Below, piece by piece: positions 8,101 to 12,915 of a stretch of DNA of 12,915 nucleotides. The translations under genes were made by a program, and so were the position numbers. The notes beneath the pieces were generated by a model. The model ran no database searches, was not told the DNA's origin, and saw only the letters and a list, made by a program, of their open reading frames with translations. Position 1 is the stretch's first letter, and each line of letters begins with the position of its first letter. The stretch is taken from the NCBI GenBank assembly GCA_022839445.1, contig JALHFC010000019.1, positions 1-12,915 of the forward strand, given 5' to 3'. The stretch is from Pelotomaculum sp. (GTDB lineage Bacteria > Bacillota > Desulfotomaculia > Desulfotomaculales > Pelotomaculaceae).

Positions 8101-8798
8101 ACTGGACGATCCCATTTGGGTACAGGGGAGGTAAGTATCTCGATTTGTACTACATTTTTAGCAAACCTGGAGTTGGTTTGCTGGGTTACCGCCCGCTGTC
8201 CGTATATGAGGAGGTTGGCGTCCCCGCTGCTAAAATTGCCCCCGGTATTCCCCCCCCCAACATCTTCGATATCATGGGTGGAAAAACTTCTATGAGCAAG
8301 CATTGGTTCTACCAATACAGCGTCTGCCCGGTCGCCGGGGAGATGGCCTTGAAGGCCTCCGGCCATGAAGTTGGGGAAACGATAATGAGGTTTATAGATG
8401 AACTCTTGCAGCTCAAAAGCTGTTGAATAGCCGTCGGAGGAGGTGAATTTAATCATGGTGGCCTCCGGTTTGAGGCCGCCGGCCGCATCAAGCAGGTCGG
8501 TCAGCTTTGCGCCTTGTCCCCGGTACCAGCTTTTGGTGGGCCAGGTATTAATGGTGCTGTACCACTCATCATATTGGGTTAAAATTGTCCCGTCCGCTAG
8601 TTTTTCTTTACCTTGGAGCTGGTCCTGGGTGATGGTAATCCCATCACTATTTAAGCCGGGCCCTGTTATTTTTATATCGCCCCCCGCTGCAAAAGCAGCC
8701 GGAAGCATAATCATGCCGGATATACCTATAAACATAAGCATAGCCAGTAAAACCGGTAGAAAAAACCTATACCTGCAGCCCATTTTTTTGACCGACAT
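5118..8798 (-). CDS. Large SLH-anchored surface protein with two sulfite-oxidase-like/chitobiase-C-like units (1226 aa)
   Basis: The ATG at 8798 has GGGAG 13 nt upstream; the spacing is long, but no other start is better. Residues 1-38 are a signal peptide (AFA-AGG). Residues 41-227 are sulfite-oxidase-like copy 1 (STINTWPTKSW). Residues 231-326 are chitobiase-C-like. Residues about 328-414 are a putative Ig-like (He_PIG type) domain (GGTPPYNFAVTEGALPAGM). Residues about 420-502 match the DUF1533/Shr-like haemoglobin-interacting pattern (ITGIKVNGASV, AGDYEITVLADGY). Residues 513-680 are sulfite-oxidase-like copy 2 (SSINTWPSKRWC). Residues 686-781 are the second chitobiase-C-like module. Residues 794-916 and 929-1050 are two ZU5-like repeats (VVLEIPAGAL, GVYGC, RCAKF). 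Residues 1056-1105, 1113-1163 and 1173-1225 are three SLH domains, which bind pyruvylated wall polymer. As the first gene of the operon it is the outermost binding component; no catalytic residues are recognised. Confidence 0.88.
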   Translation of the reverse strand: MSVKKMGCRYRFFLPVLLAMLMFIGISGMIMLPAAFAAGGDIKITGPGLNSDGITITQDQLQGKEKLADGTILTQYDEWYSTINTWPTKSWYRGQGAKLTDLLDAAGGLKPEATMIKFTSSDGYSTAFELQEFIYKPHYRFPNFMAGGLQGHLPGDRADAVLVEPMLAHRSFSTHDIEDVGGGNTGGNFSSGDANLLIYGQRAVTQQTNSRFAKNVVQIEILTSPVPKWDRPVAVPEPGEVQVGTMIRLNSLYNDEDKVHYTTDGSDPTILSPMYNWIASRWWSTRGDVLDEINRPVEITGNTVIKALVTGPGRLDSDIATFWYRIPLSIKSDNPARAVKDRAYAGHTFPVAGGTPPYNFAVTEGALPAGMVLDGEALVGIPTESGAFVFTVTVTDSAVPAKTVKRDFTLVVGEEAAAPPALTADTTGNTMGKVIEITFTDDPDWRLAITGIKVNGASVNGKYNIAAGVITIDAGVFDSAGDYEITVLADGYLDATVIQKVTADGGQVPEGDVVLEITGDGVTTAKKYTRAQLEEMVQCQNVYSSINTWPSKRWCVGKGVSLWDLLEAAGMNGSARQVRLFSSDGYYLTLTVQELLRDTRYFFPHFMTGGIEGHIPGDASGAVEVEAILALKSADGTDNPSYMNDSNGLMLMLGQRAVTEQTGPLFVKYVNKVEVSSSTPGKWDKPQADPGGGAVPAGTLVSLTNSNMDLDKIYYTTDGSAPTLNSPMYNWIAKRWWPARGGETVSEINHPIELTKDTTIRAVTIGPGKSNSNIAEFVYKVTETTVSAGDQVAPDQGGTISLGDEVVLEIPAGALTGTVPVSVLIEHVTTPPATPAGRKIISGVYGCNVDGKTNYVFNKAVTIIFKFDPGALSESEIPAVHSYEEDKGRWINLGGMVSGNTIAVKTDRCAKFAVLVLLQPGAVELITPAIGGMVNLGDEAVLEIPAGALAGAIPLSVTIERVASPPAAPAGCKIISGVYGCAVDGKAGYSFNKPVTITLGFDPGAPKKGANPAIYYYDEAKGRWIILGGMVSGNTIAVQTERCAKFTVMAQEGASLTDIAGHWAEDSIRQLVAKGAVGGYPDSTFKPDINITRAEFVTILGKAFVLAPHGGKIFADTAGHWAQDAVATAVHYGIVNGYDADTFGPDDQITREQMAVMVVNSLQLPPAAEGTSFEDSSDISDWARAAVTTAVKQGLINGYPGNTVLPRNNATRAEAATVMVKAMPKG
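5649..6419 (-). repeat. Tandem ZU5-like domain duplication inside the 1226-aa gene
   Basis: Two coding repeats lie head to tail: 6051-6419 (residues 794-916) and 5649-6014 (residues 929-1050). They share long near-identical DNA and protein stretches, including EIPAGAL, KIISGVYGC, VDGK, FNK, a run from KGRWI to GGMVSGNTIAV, and RCAKF. The high similarity suggests a fairly recent internal duplication. Each copy keeps a GVYGC cysteine and an RCAKF cysteine, possibly a disulfide pair. Confidence 0.75.
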
Positions 8799-9087
8799 GT
8801 CCTATAACACACTCCCTGACTTGTTAATTTATTAATACGTTAATTAATTTGACGCATATTTAAAATAAACGCCCATCCCCAGAACTTTGTAATAAAAAAT
8901 AAAAAGCAGCTTCCCACCAGGAAAGCTGCTTTCATATCAAGCAAAGACTAGGAATTTGAAACTTCACACTCGGCTCGATTTCCTTTCCAGATAAAGGGAG
9001 GTAAAAACGTTTCCGCTTGTACCCTATCGGTTTGCTGCCACAGCAAATCCAAAGGCCAGCAAACTCGGAAATCATTTCTATTTAATT
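8799..9087 (-). promoter_or_regulatory. Structured 5' leader of the surface operon (possible attenuator or unrecognised riboswitch)
   Basis: The minus-strand transcript should begin near 9087 and run about 290 nt before the first start codon. On that strand a 7-bp stem (9067-9073 with 8977-8983) encloses about 80 nt. Inside it, 9041-9047 pairs with 9031-9037 (7 bp, 3-nt loop), while 9057-9064 could instead pair with 9030-9037 (8 bp); these two are mutually exclusive. An intrinsic terminator follows at 8891-8932. Promoter, switchable fold, terminator, then gene is the standard layout of a cis-regulatory leader. I could not match it to cobalamin, TPP, FMN, T-box, c-di-GMP or Moco consensus motifs. 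The AT-rich 8815-8880 stretch after the terminator could hide a second promoter but shows no clear one. A separate small RNA of about 195 nt ending at the terminator is the alternative. Confidence 0.5.
8891..8932 (-). terminator. Intrinsic terminator in the surface-operon leader
   Basis: Read on the minus strand, AAAGCAGCTTTCC (8932-8920) pairs with GGAAGCTGCTTT (8914-8903) with one bulged base and a 5-nt loop. The run TTTTTATTTTTTATT follows (8905-8891). On the plus strand the downstream sequence has no U-run, so it works leftward, between the 9094-9122 promoter and the first gene of the operon. Confidence 0.8.
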
Positions 9088-9093
9088 TAGGAT

Positions 9094-9122
9094 ATTATAC
9101 TATCCTTCATGTCACCGGTCAA
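9094..9122 (-). promoter_or_regulatory. Consensus sigma-A promoter for the surface operon
   Basis: On the minus strand, TTGACC (9122-9117) is followed by a 17-nt spacer and TATAAT (9099-9094). This is a near-perfect -35/-10 pair, and transcription should start near 9087. It points away from whiA, so the two transcription units diverge from this region. Confidence 0.8.
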
Positions 9123-9161
9123 TATATAGAACTTGCCCCGGGAAAGGAGCAGCGTTTTTTG

Positions 9162-9170
9162 TGGTATAAT
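9162..9170 (+). promoter_or_regulatory. Extended -10 promoter of whiA
   Basis: TGGTATAAT gives a TG-extended, perfect TATAAT -10 (9165-9170). No good -35 lies 17 nt upstream (GAAAGG at 9142-9147), as often happens with extended -10 sites. Transcription would start near 9177, giving a leader of about 18 nt before the TTG at 9195. Confidence 0.65.
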
Positions 9171-9194
9171 AGTTTTAAAAAAGAGGGGAACGGT

Positions 9195-10139
9195 TTGTCC
9201 TTTTCCACGGTAACTAAAAATGAACTGGCGCGGGTGACGGACAAGCGGTTATGCTGCCGTCTGGCCGAGCTGGCCGCCCTCGTCAAGATGGACGGCAGTA
9301 TCCAGATTAGCGCCGGGCGGCAGGTGGCGTTGAATATTGCAACCGGAAACGCCGCTGTGGCCAGAAAAATATTTTCCCTGATCAAAGAGCTTTTTGGTCT
9401 TCAAACAGAGGTCCTGGCGCAGCGCAAAACCCGCCTTAGAAAAAATAATGTATATCTAATTCGCATCGCTTCCCAGCCGGGTATGGGCGAGATCCTGAAA
9501 AGACTGGGAATGATGGACGATATGGGCCGGCTAAAGGACGCGGCGCCCGACAGTATGGTGCGCCGGGAATGCTGCCGGCGCGCTTATCTAAGGGGGGTGT
9601 TCCTGGGGGGTGGTTCGGTTAACAATCCTGAGGGGACCTACCACCTTGAGGTTATTACGGAAAATGAAACATTTGCCCACGCAATCAGCGAACTCATGGG
9701 AAAGCTCCATCTTGACGCTAAAGTGAACAGGCGAAAAAACAGGTATGTGGTGTACCTTAAAGAAAGCGAGCAAATAGCCGGGTTTTTAAACATTATCGGG
9801 GCCCACTCAGCGCTTCTAAACTTCGAAAACGCCAGGATTTATAAAGACATGCGCAACCAGGTCAACCGCCTGGTCAACTGCGACACGGCAAACCTGAACA
9901 AAACTGTTAACGCTTCCGTGCGTCAAATGGAAAATATTGAACTAATTAAAAATAGCGTAGGACTGGGGCAATTGCCGGATTTATTGAGGGAAGTTGCGGA
10001 ACTCCGGATCAAGTACCCGGGGGCATGCTTAAAAGAACTCGGCGCCATGATGCAGCAGCGGCTCAGTAAGTCCGGTGTCAACCACCGCCTGCGGAAAATT
10101 GAAGAGTTAGCGGAAAAGATACGGAACGGAAAATTGTGA
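9195..10139 (+). CDS. whiA: WhiA, DNA-binding sporulation/cell-division regulator
   Basis: The product is a conserved Gram-positive protein of 314 aa (B. subtilis WhiA is about 316) with N-terminal LAGLIDADG homing-endonuclease-like lobes and a C-terminal helix-turn-helix. It starts MSFSTVTKNELARV, matching the family's MSFxxxTKxELxxx. The TTG start has AGAGGGG 6 nt upstream. An in-frame TTG at 9159 is rejected because it lies upstream of the -10 box. The endonuclease-like lobes contain LAALVKMDGSIQ (about 27-38) and RGVFLGGGSVNNP, where family members have lost nuclease residues. The C-terminal helices (about 228-314, from NKTVNASVRQ to RLRKIEELAEKI) form the DNA-binding end. In Bacillota, whiA normally follows rapZ and yvcK-type genes; here the upstream neighbour is the divergent surface operon. 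rpoN follows 94 nt downstream. Confidence 0.95.
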   Translation: MSFSTVTKNELARVTDKRLCCRLAELAALVKMDGSIQISAGRQVALNIATGNAAVARKIFSLIKELFGLQTEVLAQRKTRLRKNNVYLIRIASQPGMGEILKRLGMMDDMGRLKDAAPDSMVRRECCRRAYLRGVFLGGGSVNNPEGTYHLEVITENETFAHAISELMGKLHLDAKVNRRKNRYVVYLKESEQIAGFLNIIGAHSALLNFENARIYKDMRNQVNRLVNCDTANLNKTVNASVRQMENIELIKNSVGLGQLPDLLREVAELRIKYPGACLKELGAMMQQRLSKSGVNHRLRKIEELAEKIRNGKL

Positions 10140-10233
10140 CGGGATATGTTGAATTGCTACTCATGCAGGAAAACACTGTTTTTTGGAGAATAAGTAGAAA
10201 GAACTATGTTTTCTCTAAAGAGAGGTGTACGCA

Positions 10234-11649
10234 ATGCAAACGGGTTACGGCCTGCATTTGGAGCAGTCGCAAAAGTTAATCATGACTCCCGAGCTAAGGC
10301 AAGCCATTACTGTGTTGCAGTTGTCTTCCCTGGAACTTACAGCGTACATTGAGCATCAATTGCAGGAAAACCCTATGTTGGAATTGCATGAAGATGAAAC
10401 CGAAAGAGGATCGGAACCGGCGGAAAAAGAGGAATTTGACAAATCAGGTGAAGAAAAAAAGGAATACGACTTGGACTGGGAAGAATATTTCCAGGACAGC
10501 AGCGATTTAGGGGTAGTCTACCGGGAGCAGCGGGCGGAGCGGCCGGATTTTACCTATGAAAATTTCCTGTCACAAGCGCCCACACTCACCGAGCACCTTA
10601 TGTCCCAGCTTTATTTAAGCCAATGTTGCTTGCAGGATAGGCTAATCGGCGAATACTTGATCGGAAATATAGACGAAAACGGTTACCTGCAGGTTTCTTT
10701 GCCTGAAGCGGCGTCTCGGATGAAATTAAACCTATGCGAAGCCGCCAGGGCCCTAAATATGATTCATAGTTTTGACCCGCCCGGGGTAGGCGCCAGGAAT
10801 CTGGAGGAGTGCCTATTAATCCAAATCCAACAGCTGGGGATCAGGAACGGAATTACAAAAAAGCTGGTAGAGCATTACCTTGAGGATCTCGCTAAAGGAA
10901 AAATCGGGCGGATTGCCCAGGACATCGGTGTGGCGGTCCAGGATGTCCAAGAAGCAGCTGATATTTTAAGGACGCTTGACCCCAAGCCGGGACGCAACTT
11001 TTCCGGCCCAAATGACACCCGCTATATCATCCCCGATGTTGTTTTGGAAAAGGTAGAGGGAGAGTATGTCGTACTGGTAAACGACGTGGCCATACCCCGG
11101 ATTGCGATCAATGCCGCTTACCGGTCGGCGCTGGCCAAAGATAAATATTGTGATTTAAAAACCCGCCGCTTTGTAGAAAGCAAGTTGAACGCCGCGGCCT
11201 GGTTGCTCCGGAGTATTGAGCAGCGGCGGCTGACATTGTACAAGGTGGCAAAGTGCCTGGTCGAGTTGCAGAGGGATTTTTTAGACCACGGCATCAAATA
11301 TTTAAGGCCGCTCAACTTAAGAGTTGTCGCTGAAAAGGTCGACCTGCACGAATCAACGGTGAGCAGGGCCACATCCAATAAATACATCCAGACCCCGCAG
11401 GGCGTGCTGGAAATGAAATTTTTCTTTCCCACCGGGCTCAGCAACGTCACCGGGAATACAACTTCCACCGAGTACATAAAGATAATGCTCCGGGAAATTG
11501 TCGCCGGGGAGGAGAGCACGGCCCCTTTTAGTGACCAGTCAATCACGGATATGTTCAAGCGAAAAGGGATTACCATCTCCAGGCGCACCGTGGCCAAGTA
11601 CCGCAGCGAACTTGGCATACCCGCCGCCGGAAAAAGAAAAAGGTATTAG
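10234..11649 (+). CDS. rpoN: RNA polymerase sigma-54 factor
   Basis: The product is the sigma-54 factor (471 aa) that directs polymerase to -24/-12 promoters needing AAA+ activators. The ATG at 10234 lies 6 nt after GAGAGGTG; a GTG at 10225 is inside that ribosome-binding site and is rejected. Region I (1-50) has QSQKLIMTPELRQAITVLQL and LEL...QLQENPMLE. Region II (about 51-95) is strongly acidic. The core-binding region includes GNIDENGYL and SFDPPGVGARNLEECLLIQ. The helix-turn-helix contains LHESTVSRATSNKYI. The RpoN box reads SRRTVAKYRSELGI at the C-terminus. All parts look intact. It probably shares the whiA transcript, since I see no strong promoter in the 94-nt gap, and ends at 11781-11820. 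No activator gene is in the window. Confidence 0.97.
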   Translation: MQTGYGLHLEQSQKLIMTPELRQAITVLQLSSLELTAYIEHQLQENPMLELHEDETERGSEPAEKEEFDKSGEEKKEYDLDWEEYFQDSSDLGVVYREQRAERPDFTYENFLSQAPTLTEHLMSQLYLSQCCLQDRLIGEYLIGNIDENGYLQVSLPEAASRMKLNLCEAARALNMIHSFDPPGVGARNLEECLLIQIQQLGIRNGITKKLVEHYLEDLAKGKIGRIAQDIGVAVQDVQEAADILRTLDPKPGRNFSGPNDTRYIIPDVVLEKVEGEYVVLVNDVAIPRIAINAAYRSALAKDKYCDLKTRRFVESKLNAAAWLLRSIEQRRLTLYKVAKCLVELQRDFLDHGIKYLRPLNLRVVAEKVDLHESTVSRATSNKYIQTPQGVLEMKFFFPTGLSNVTGNTTSTEYIKIMLREIVAGEESTAPFSDQSITDMFKRKGITISRRTVAKYRSELGIPAAGKRKRY

Positions 11650-11654
11650 TCAAG

Positions 11655-11699
11655 CGGGACAGGGGGGCAGGTACCTGTCGTACCTGCCCCCCTGTCCCG
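11655..11699. repeat. Perfect 20-bp palindrome, REP-like element
   Basis: The arms 11655-11674 and 11680-11699 are exact reverse complements around a 5-nt loop (CTGTC). They begin 6 nt after the rpoN stop codon. They are rich in G runs on one side (GGGACAGGGGGGCAGGTAC) and C runs on the other. No T-run follows, so it is not a standard terminator. The shape, perfection and position just after a gene fit a repetitive extragenic palindrome of the type moved by RAYT (Y1) transposases; this needs other copies to confirm. It could also stabilise the 3' end of the rpoN mRNA. Confidence 0.6.
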
Positions 11700-11721
11700 A
11701 AATAATTTGTTGAAATTATTT
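11700..11721. repeat. AT-rich 9-bp inverted repeat beside the REP-like palindrome
   Basis: AAATAATTT and AAATTATTT (11700-11708 and 11713-11721) are exact reverse complements around GTTG. The repeat directly abuts the GC-rich palindrome, giving two stacked hairpins. Function unknown. Confidence 0.5.
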
Positions 11722-11780
11722 AGCCAAAAGGTGAGTTGTTTATGGGGTAGTTTTATAAGAAGCCTGTAATTCCAGGCTTT

Positions 11781-11820
11781 CCGGGGCGCATACTTTAACT
11801 GGTGCCTCGGATTTTTCTTT
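11781..11820 (+). terminator. Intrinsic terminator after rpoN
   Basis: CCGGGGCGC (11781-11789) pairs with GTGCCTCGG (11802-11810) through nine pairs, two of them G-U, across a 12-nt loop. ATTTTTCTTT follows at once. A smaller 7-bp hairpin lies just before it (11760-11766 with 11773-11779). Together they separate rpoN from gap. Confidence 0.7.
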
Positions 11821-11934
11821 GTCAAACTTACTTTATATTGGAAGGACTTAATCAGCTAATGGCGAATATACTGTATACCGAATCTTATAAAATGTAGTTA
11901 ATAAGATATACTAATGAAAGGAGAGAGCAGAATT
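11821..11934 (+). promoter_or_regulatory. gap upstream region (promoter not resolved)
   Basis: The rpoN terminator ends just before this stretch, so gap needs its own promoter here. Candidate -10 boxes are TATACT at 11867-11872 and again at 11907-11912, but neither has a convincing -35 at 16-18 nt. AAAGGAG at 11917-11923 is the ribosome-binding site, 11 nt from the ATG. No CggR-like repressor gene lies between rpoN and gap. Confidence 0.4.
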
Positions 11935-12915
11935 ATGACGTTGAGAATAGGTATTAATGGTCTGGGGAGAATTGGCCGTGATATTTTGAGAGGTGCCCTG
12001 AAAAGGCCGGGTATTGAAGTGGTTGCGGTTAATCACAAGTCCAGAAGAATCCAGGTAACCGATACGTACGCTCAGTCTATTGCGCATATGCTGAAATATG
12101 ACTCTCTCTATGACATTTTTGACGCTGATGTGCAGTCCAAAAAGGATGCTCTACTGGTTGACGGGCGCGAGGTAAAAATCTTTGCTGAGGGAGACCCTGC
12201 TCTTCTACCATGGAAAGAACTCGGTGTGGATATTGTGGTGGAATCCACCGGAAGGATCAATAACCCTGAAGAAGCTGCAAAGCACATTCAGGCAGGCGCT
12301 AAAAAGGTGGTTTTAAGCGGTCCGGCCAAAGGCAGCGAATGCCTTACCGTGGTTATGGGGGTCAACGAGGACTGGTATGACCCGGCCGTGCACCATGTTG
12401 TTTCAAATGCTTCCTGCACCACTAACTGCCTGGCGCCGGTGGCCAAGGTCATGCACGAGAAGTTTGGTATTGTTAAAGGGTTGATGACGACGGTCCACGC
12501 CTACACGAACGACCAGCAACTCCTGGATATGCCCCACCGTGATATGAGGCGGGCCAGAGCCGCCAACCTGTCCATCATTCCTACCACTACCGGGGCGGCC
12601 AAGGCTGTTGCGCTGGTATTGCCGGAACTGAAGGGCAAAATCAACGGTTTCTCAATGCGGGTGCCGATCCCAACGGTTTCCGTCGTAGACCTGGTGGTGG
12701 AACTGGCGAAAAATGTTACCCGGGACGAAATAAACGAAGCCTTTAAAGAAGCTGCACAGGGAGATTTAAAGGGTATTATTGACTACTGCGAGCTGCCACT
12801 TGTTTCTATTGACTTTAAGGGGAGCAATTACTCGGCCATAGTGGATGCCCTTTCTACTATGGTTATTGAAGGCAACATGGCGAAGGTCGTGCTTTGGTAT
12901 GACAACGAGTGGGGT
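11935..12915 (+). CDS. gap: Glyceraldehyde-3-phosphate dehydrogenase (type I), last codons outside window
   Basis: This is glycolytic GAPDH: it oxidises and phosphorylates glyceraldehyde 3-phosphate to 1,3-bisphosphoglycerate with NAD(P). The ATG at 11935 opens MTLRIGINGLGRIGRDILR, the Rossmann GxGxxG. 327 codons are visible, ending at WYDNEWG, about 10-20 residues short of the usual end. Catalytic Cys161 (NASCTTNC) and His188 (TTVHAYTND) are 27 apart as in the family. The odd part is residues 33-47: after VAVN the usual NAD-selecting Asp is replaced (NHKSRRIQVTD), and about 8 extra residues precede IAHMLKYDS. The downstream DMPHRDMRRARAA keeps the Pro typical of NAD enzymes. Cofactor preference is therefore unclear. 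Phosphoglycerate kinase and triose-phosphate isomerase genes commonly follow, but lie outside the window. Confidence 0.96.
   Translation, partial: MTLRIGINGLGRIGRDILRGALKRPGIEVVAVNHKSRRIQVTDTYAQSIAHMLKYDSLYDIFDADVQSKKDALLVDGREVKIFAEGDPALLPWKELGVDIVVESTGRINNPEEAAKHIQAGAKKVVLSGPAKGSECLTVVMGVNEDWYDPAVHHVVSNASCTTNCLAPVAKVMHEKFGIVKGLMTTVHAYTNDQQLLDMPHRDMRRARAANLSIIPTTTGAAKAVALVLPELKGKINGFSMRVPIPTVSVVDLVVELAKNVTRDEINEAFKEAAQGDLKGIIDYCELPLVSIDFKGSNYSAIVDALSTMVIEGNMAKVVLWYDNEWG

Noticed and set aside
9042..9058. Possible sigma-54 -24/-12 promoter on the minus strand (TGGCC...TTTGCT)
   Set aside because: The GG-to-GC spacing is 11 nt instead of the required 10, and it lies inside the leader downstream of a consensus sigma-A promoter.
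8799..9087. Cobalamin riboswitch in the leader
   Set aside because: No B12-box-like motif or other core consensus could be found by eye on the minus strand, despite the possible corrinoid link.
9159..9194. In-frame TTG start giving WhiA 12 extra residues
   Set aside because: The codon lies upstream of and the extension spans the TATAAT box, so it would not be transcribed from that promoter. TTG 9195 has its own ribosome-binding site and restores the family N-terminus MSFSxxTKNEL.
10225..10233. GTG start for rpoN
   Set aside because: The GTG is part of the GAGAGGTG ribosome-binding site; ATG 10234 lies 6 nt after it and begins the usual sigma-54 region I.
10140..10233. Separate promoter for rpoN
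   Set aside because: TTGGAG-like and AT-rich segments are present but no -10 with correct spacing, so read-through from whiA is the simpler view.

Overview
The window looks like chromosomal DNA from a Gram-positive, SLH-protein-bearing anaerobe of the Bacillota, most likely the Peptococcaceae/Desulfotomaculia (Pelotomaculum-like). This is inferred from three things: the housekeeping block whiA-rpoN-gap on the right, a surface protein ending in three SLH domains, and paired copper-amine-oxidase-N-type wall repeats. No taxonomic search was possible.

Left part, 1-8798, minus strand. Six collinear genes are read leftwards from one strong promoter at 9094-9122. In transcription order they are: a 1226-aa SLH-anchored surface protein; a 536-aa exported protein with a C-terminal membrane anchor; a MotA/TolQ/ExbB-type channel subunit; a DUF2149 protein with an ExbD/TolR-like transmembrane helix; a 451-aa exported protein with two copper-amine-oxidase-N repeats; and a 932-bp gene fragment running off the left edge. 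The exported proteins share a repeated core: a sulfite-oxidase-like (molybdopterin-domain fold) module with the cofactor cysteine mostly lost, followed in four copies by a chitobiase-C-terminal-like module with an aromatic NW..RWW insertion. Three of the four leftmost genes start at TTG or GTG, and the channel and DUF2149 genes overlap, so tight translational coupling is likely.

Middle, 8799-9194. This is a divergent control region. On the minus strand, a consensus sigma-A promoter precedes a leader of about 290 nt with nested and competing hairpins and a clear intrinsic terminator before the first gene. That layout suggests attenuation or an unrecognised riboswitch. On the plus strand, an extended -10 promoter drives whiA.

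Right part, 9195-12915, plus strand. whiA (DNA-binding developmental/division regulator) is followed by rpoN (sigma-54), then a perfect 20-bp palindrome that looks like a REP element, an intrinsic terminator, and gap (glyceraldehyde-3-phosphate dehydrogenase, lacking its last few codons). The gap product has an unusual insertion in the loop that normally sets NAD specificity.

Working hypothesis: the minus-strand operon encodes a proton-motive-force-energised surface binding or uptake machine in a cell with no expected outer membrane. ExbB-like and DUF2149 would be the motor, the 536-aa protein the membrane tether, and the other proteins wall-associated binders. The ligand is unknown. A possible Shr-like haemoglobin-interacting domain and a possible transcobalamin-like (DUF4430) domain point weakly to a tetrapyrrole.
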